DNA from: a virus | DNA length: 64,000 nucleotides | Strand: one strand, 5' to 3' | Virus record (IMG/VR): IMGVR_UViG_3300044511_000202 | Coordinates: 1-64,000 of that record | Part shown: positions 62,524 to 64,000 of the stretch, one piece after another | Numbering within the stretch: the stretch's first letter is position 1 | Layout of the letters: each line of letters begins with the position of its first letter | Made by a program: the position numbers and the translations under genes | The notes under the pieces: generated by a model | What the model was told of the DNA's origin: nothing | Database searches by the model: none | The model's input: the letters and a program-made list of their open reading frames with translations, nothing else

Positions 62524-64000
62524 GTGGACACACCCTACAGCACCCCGGGACTCGCGGCGCTCCTCGACGGCCCGGAACCCGACCCCACCCCGACCCCCGC
62601 CGAGGCCATGCTCGAGTGCCACGAGCACGTCCCCACCGACCTACCGGTGGACGAGCTGGAGGCGTGGGTGCGCGAGCAGATCCGCGCTGCGGAGGAGGAG
62701 CTGTGCCGGCGGGATCTCGGTGAGTTCGTCCGGTGCGCGGCGCGCGAGGGGCTCCTCCCGGGCGTGCATAAGCTCGACTGGGCGCCGCACCTGGAGGCCA
62801 TGTGCTACGAGGGCCAGATGCTCGTCGAGGGGTGGCTCGTCGCCAACGGGCGGGGAACCCCGGACATGGTGGTGCGCCAGGCGGACGCGTGGGCGTCGAA
62901 CGGCGCGACGTGGGATGACGTGGACGAGGAGGGCGCCTCGGTCGGTCCCCTCCCCGAGCCGTGGCTCCGGCACGTGCTGGTGCAGAATCACATCACGAAC
63001 ATCCCCCCGGGCACGCTGAAGAGCACGATCTGGTGCGTGTGCCTCCCGGCCTGGGCATGGCTCTGGGCCCCGGACCTGAAGTTCGGGTGCCTGTCGGCCG
63101 TCGATAAGAACGTCCGGCGCGACTCGAACGCGCACCGCGATCTCGTCACGAAGCCCTGGTACCGAACCACGTTCAGGGTGCGGTGGACACTCACGCAAGA
63201 GGATGCCGTGGATAAGTGGGTGACCACGGCGGGCGGCGAGCGCATCTCCGTGACGCTCATCACCGGCATCACCGGGACGCACGTCCACATCATCATCGTG
63301 GACGATCCCGACGATGCCGACAAGGTGTGGAACGAACCCATCCGACGGCACACCCAGGATCGGTGGACGCGCGCGGTTGAGAACCGCGTGGTGGACGAGC
63401 GCACCGCGATCCGCATCGTGCTCCAGCAGCGCGTCCACGTCGACGATCTCACCGCGCACCTGCTCGCCGTCGCGCGGTGGCTCCCGTCCAAGCGCAACGG
63501 GTGGATGCAGCTCTGCATCCCGATGGAGTGGGGTAGGCAGCCCTCCGACAGCCCGCACGTTACGGCCTTCGGGTGGGTGGACTGGCGCCTAGGCAAGCCC
63601 GGCGCGCTCCTCCAGCCGCAGCGCTTCACCCCGGCCGTCCTCGCCGACAAGCGCGAGAAGATGGCGGACGGGTACGACGGCCAGTACAACTGCAACCCGC
63701 AGCCGCTCACGGCGGGGATGTTCGCGCGCGACAAGCTCCGGTTCTTCGTGATCGAGGGCACCCCCGAGGGTGTCACGATGGGGGCGCACCTGCGCAAACG
63801 CCCCGAGGGTTGCCTCCAGCGGGACGTCCTCCCGCCGATCCTCCTGAGGCGCGACAGGCTCACCGGTAAGCTCCAGGTGGACTGGATGTGTGTCTCCATC
63901 GATGCCTCCAACGGAGGCGAGGCCACGACGTCCAGCGCGTGCGGCCTGCTCGCCCTGGCGGGCCTGGACGCCAACCGGTTCGTGCTGGACGATCGCACCG
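62524..64000 (+). CDS. Large terminase subunit, N-terminal part (cut by window edge)
   Basis: 492 codons are visible. After a ~140-residue N-terminal helical part: NIPPGTLKSTIWCVCLPAWA (Walker A-like PPGTLKST, 161-168), VHIIIVDDPDDADKVWN (Walker B IIIVDD ~257-262), RTAIRIVLQQRVHVDDL (coupling motif-like). Near 458 VSIDASNGGEATTSSACGLL gives the first acidic residue of the RNase H-like nuclease. The frame is open to the end of the window. GTG start in a poor ribosome-binding context. Confidence 0.92.
   Translation, partial: MDTPYSTPGLAALLDGPEPDPTPTPAEAMLECHEHVPTDLPVDELEAWVREQIRAAEEELCRRDLGEFVRCAAREGLLPGVHKLDWAPHLEAMCYEGQMLVEGWLVANGRGTPDMVVRQADAWASNGATWDDVDEEGASVGPLPEPWLRHVLVQNHITNIPPGTLKSTIWCVCLPAWAWLWAPDLKFGCLSAVDKNVRRDSNAHRDLVTKPWYRTTFRVRWTLTQEDAVDKWVTTAGGERISVTLITGITGTHVHIIIVDDPDDADKVWNEPIRRHTQDRWTRAVENRVVDERTAIRIVLQQRVHVDDLTAHLLAVARWLPSKRNGWMQLCIPMEWGRQPSDSPHVTAFGWVDWRLGKPGALLQPQRFTPAVLADKREKMADGYDGQYNCNPQPLTAGMFARDKLRFFVIEGTPEGVTMGAHLRKRPEGCLQRDVLPPILLRRDRLTGKLQVDWMCVSIDASNGGEATTSSACGLLALAGLDANRFVLDDRT

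Noticed and set aside
1-64000. Integrase, transposase or repressor module showing lysogeny
   Set aside because: No tyrosine or serine recombinase motif, no DDE transposase and no CI-like repressor was recognised. The lifestyle stays undecided because the genome is incomplete.

Overview
The window is a 64 kb piece of a GC-rich genome of a tailed phage (or prophage) with a contractile tail (myovirus). The evidence is a complete head, neck, sheath, tube, tape-measure and baseplate gene series, a lysis cassette, a leftward replication block and the terminase genes. Both ends cut through genes: a leftward gene at bases 1-27 and the large terminase from 62524 to the right edge. The genome therefore continues on both sides. 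No integrase, transposase, CRISPR array, rRNA or full canonical tRNA was found. Lipobox signal peptides, a spanin-like membrane protein and a PGRP-type amidase suggest a Gram-negative, high-GC host, but the host cannot be named from the sequence.

Layout. (1) 1-4965, leftward: about 14 small accessory genes of unknown function. Most sit in short transcription units separated by seven copies of a ~98-base leader repeat. (2) 5026-38646, rightward: a small HTH regulator, then portal, head morphogenesis protein, protease/scaffold, cement and major capsid proteins, a tRNA-like element, neck proteins, adhesin-like fibre proteins, tail sheath, tube, frameshifted tail chaperone, tape measure, full baseplate (Dit-like, plug, hub, spike, gp25, J, DUF2612), side fibres, holin-like/spanin-like genes, metallophosphoesterase, dNTP diphosphohydrolase-like gene and endolysin. 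A strong terminator at 37529-37567 is followed by a clear promoter and three small genes. (3) 60388-38657, leftward: replication and nucleotide metabolism. It holds a PD-(D/E)XK-like protein, D12 adenine methyltransferase, primase-polymerase/helicase, membrane serine protease, cysteine-peptidase-like and cupin proteins, a GGQ release-factor-like protein, an iron-sulphur nuclease, SF2 helicase, ssDNA-binding-like protein, DNA polymerase A, MazG-like protein, a second adenine methyltransferase and a RuvC-like resolvase. (4) 60389-61122: a repeat-rich control region between divergent units. (5) 61123-64000, rightward: small terminase, two small genes, large terminase.

The most unusual signals are regulatory or architectural. 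A repeated leader element with a conserved hairpin precedes leftward genes, and a diverged copy of its operator-like part lies before the large terminase. A family of TGCTANNCT boxes precedes late genes; four -10 boxes (two from this family) lie 6-7 nt from the start codon, as for leaderless mRNAs. A perfect 14-bp inverted repeat encloses the portal start codon, and a perfect 31-bp inverted repeat lies in the replication block. Two degenerate tRNA-like structures are present. DnaJ-type zinc modules are inserted in both the DNA polymerase and the helicase. Genes are packed with GTGA, ATGA and TGATG stop/start overlaps, which fixes many starts.
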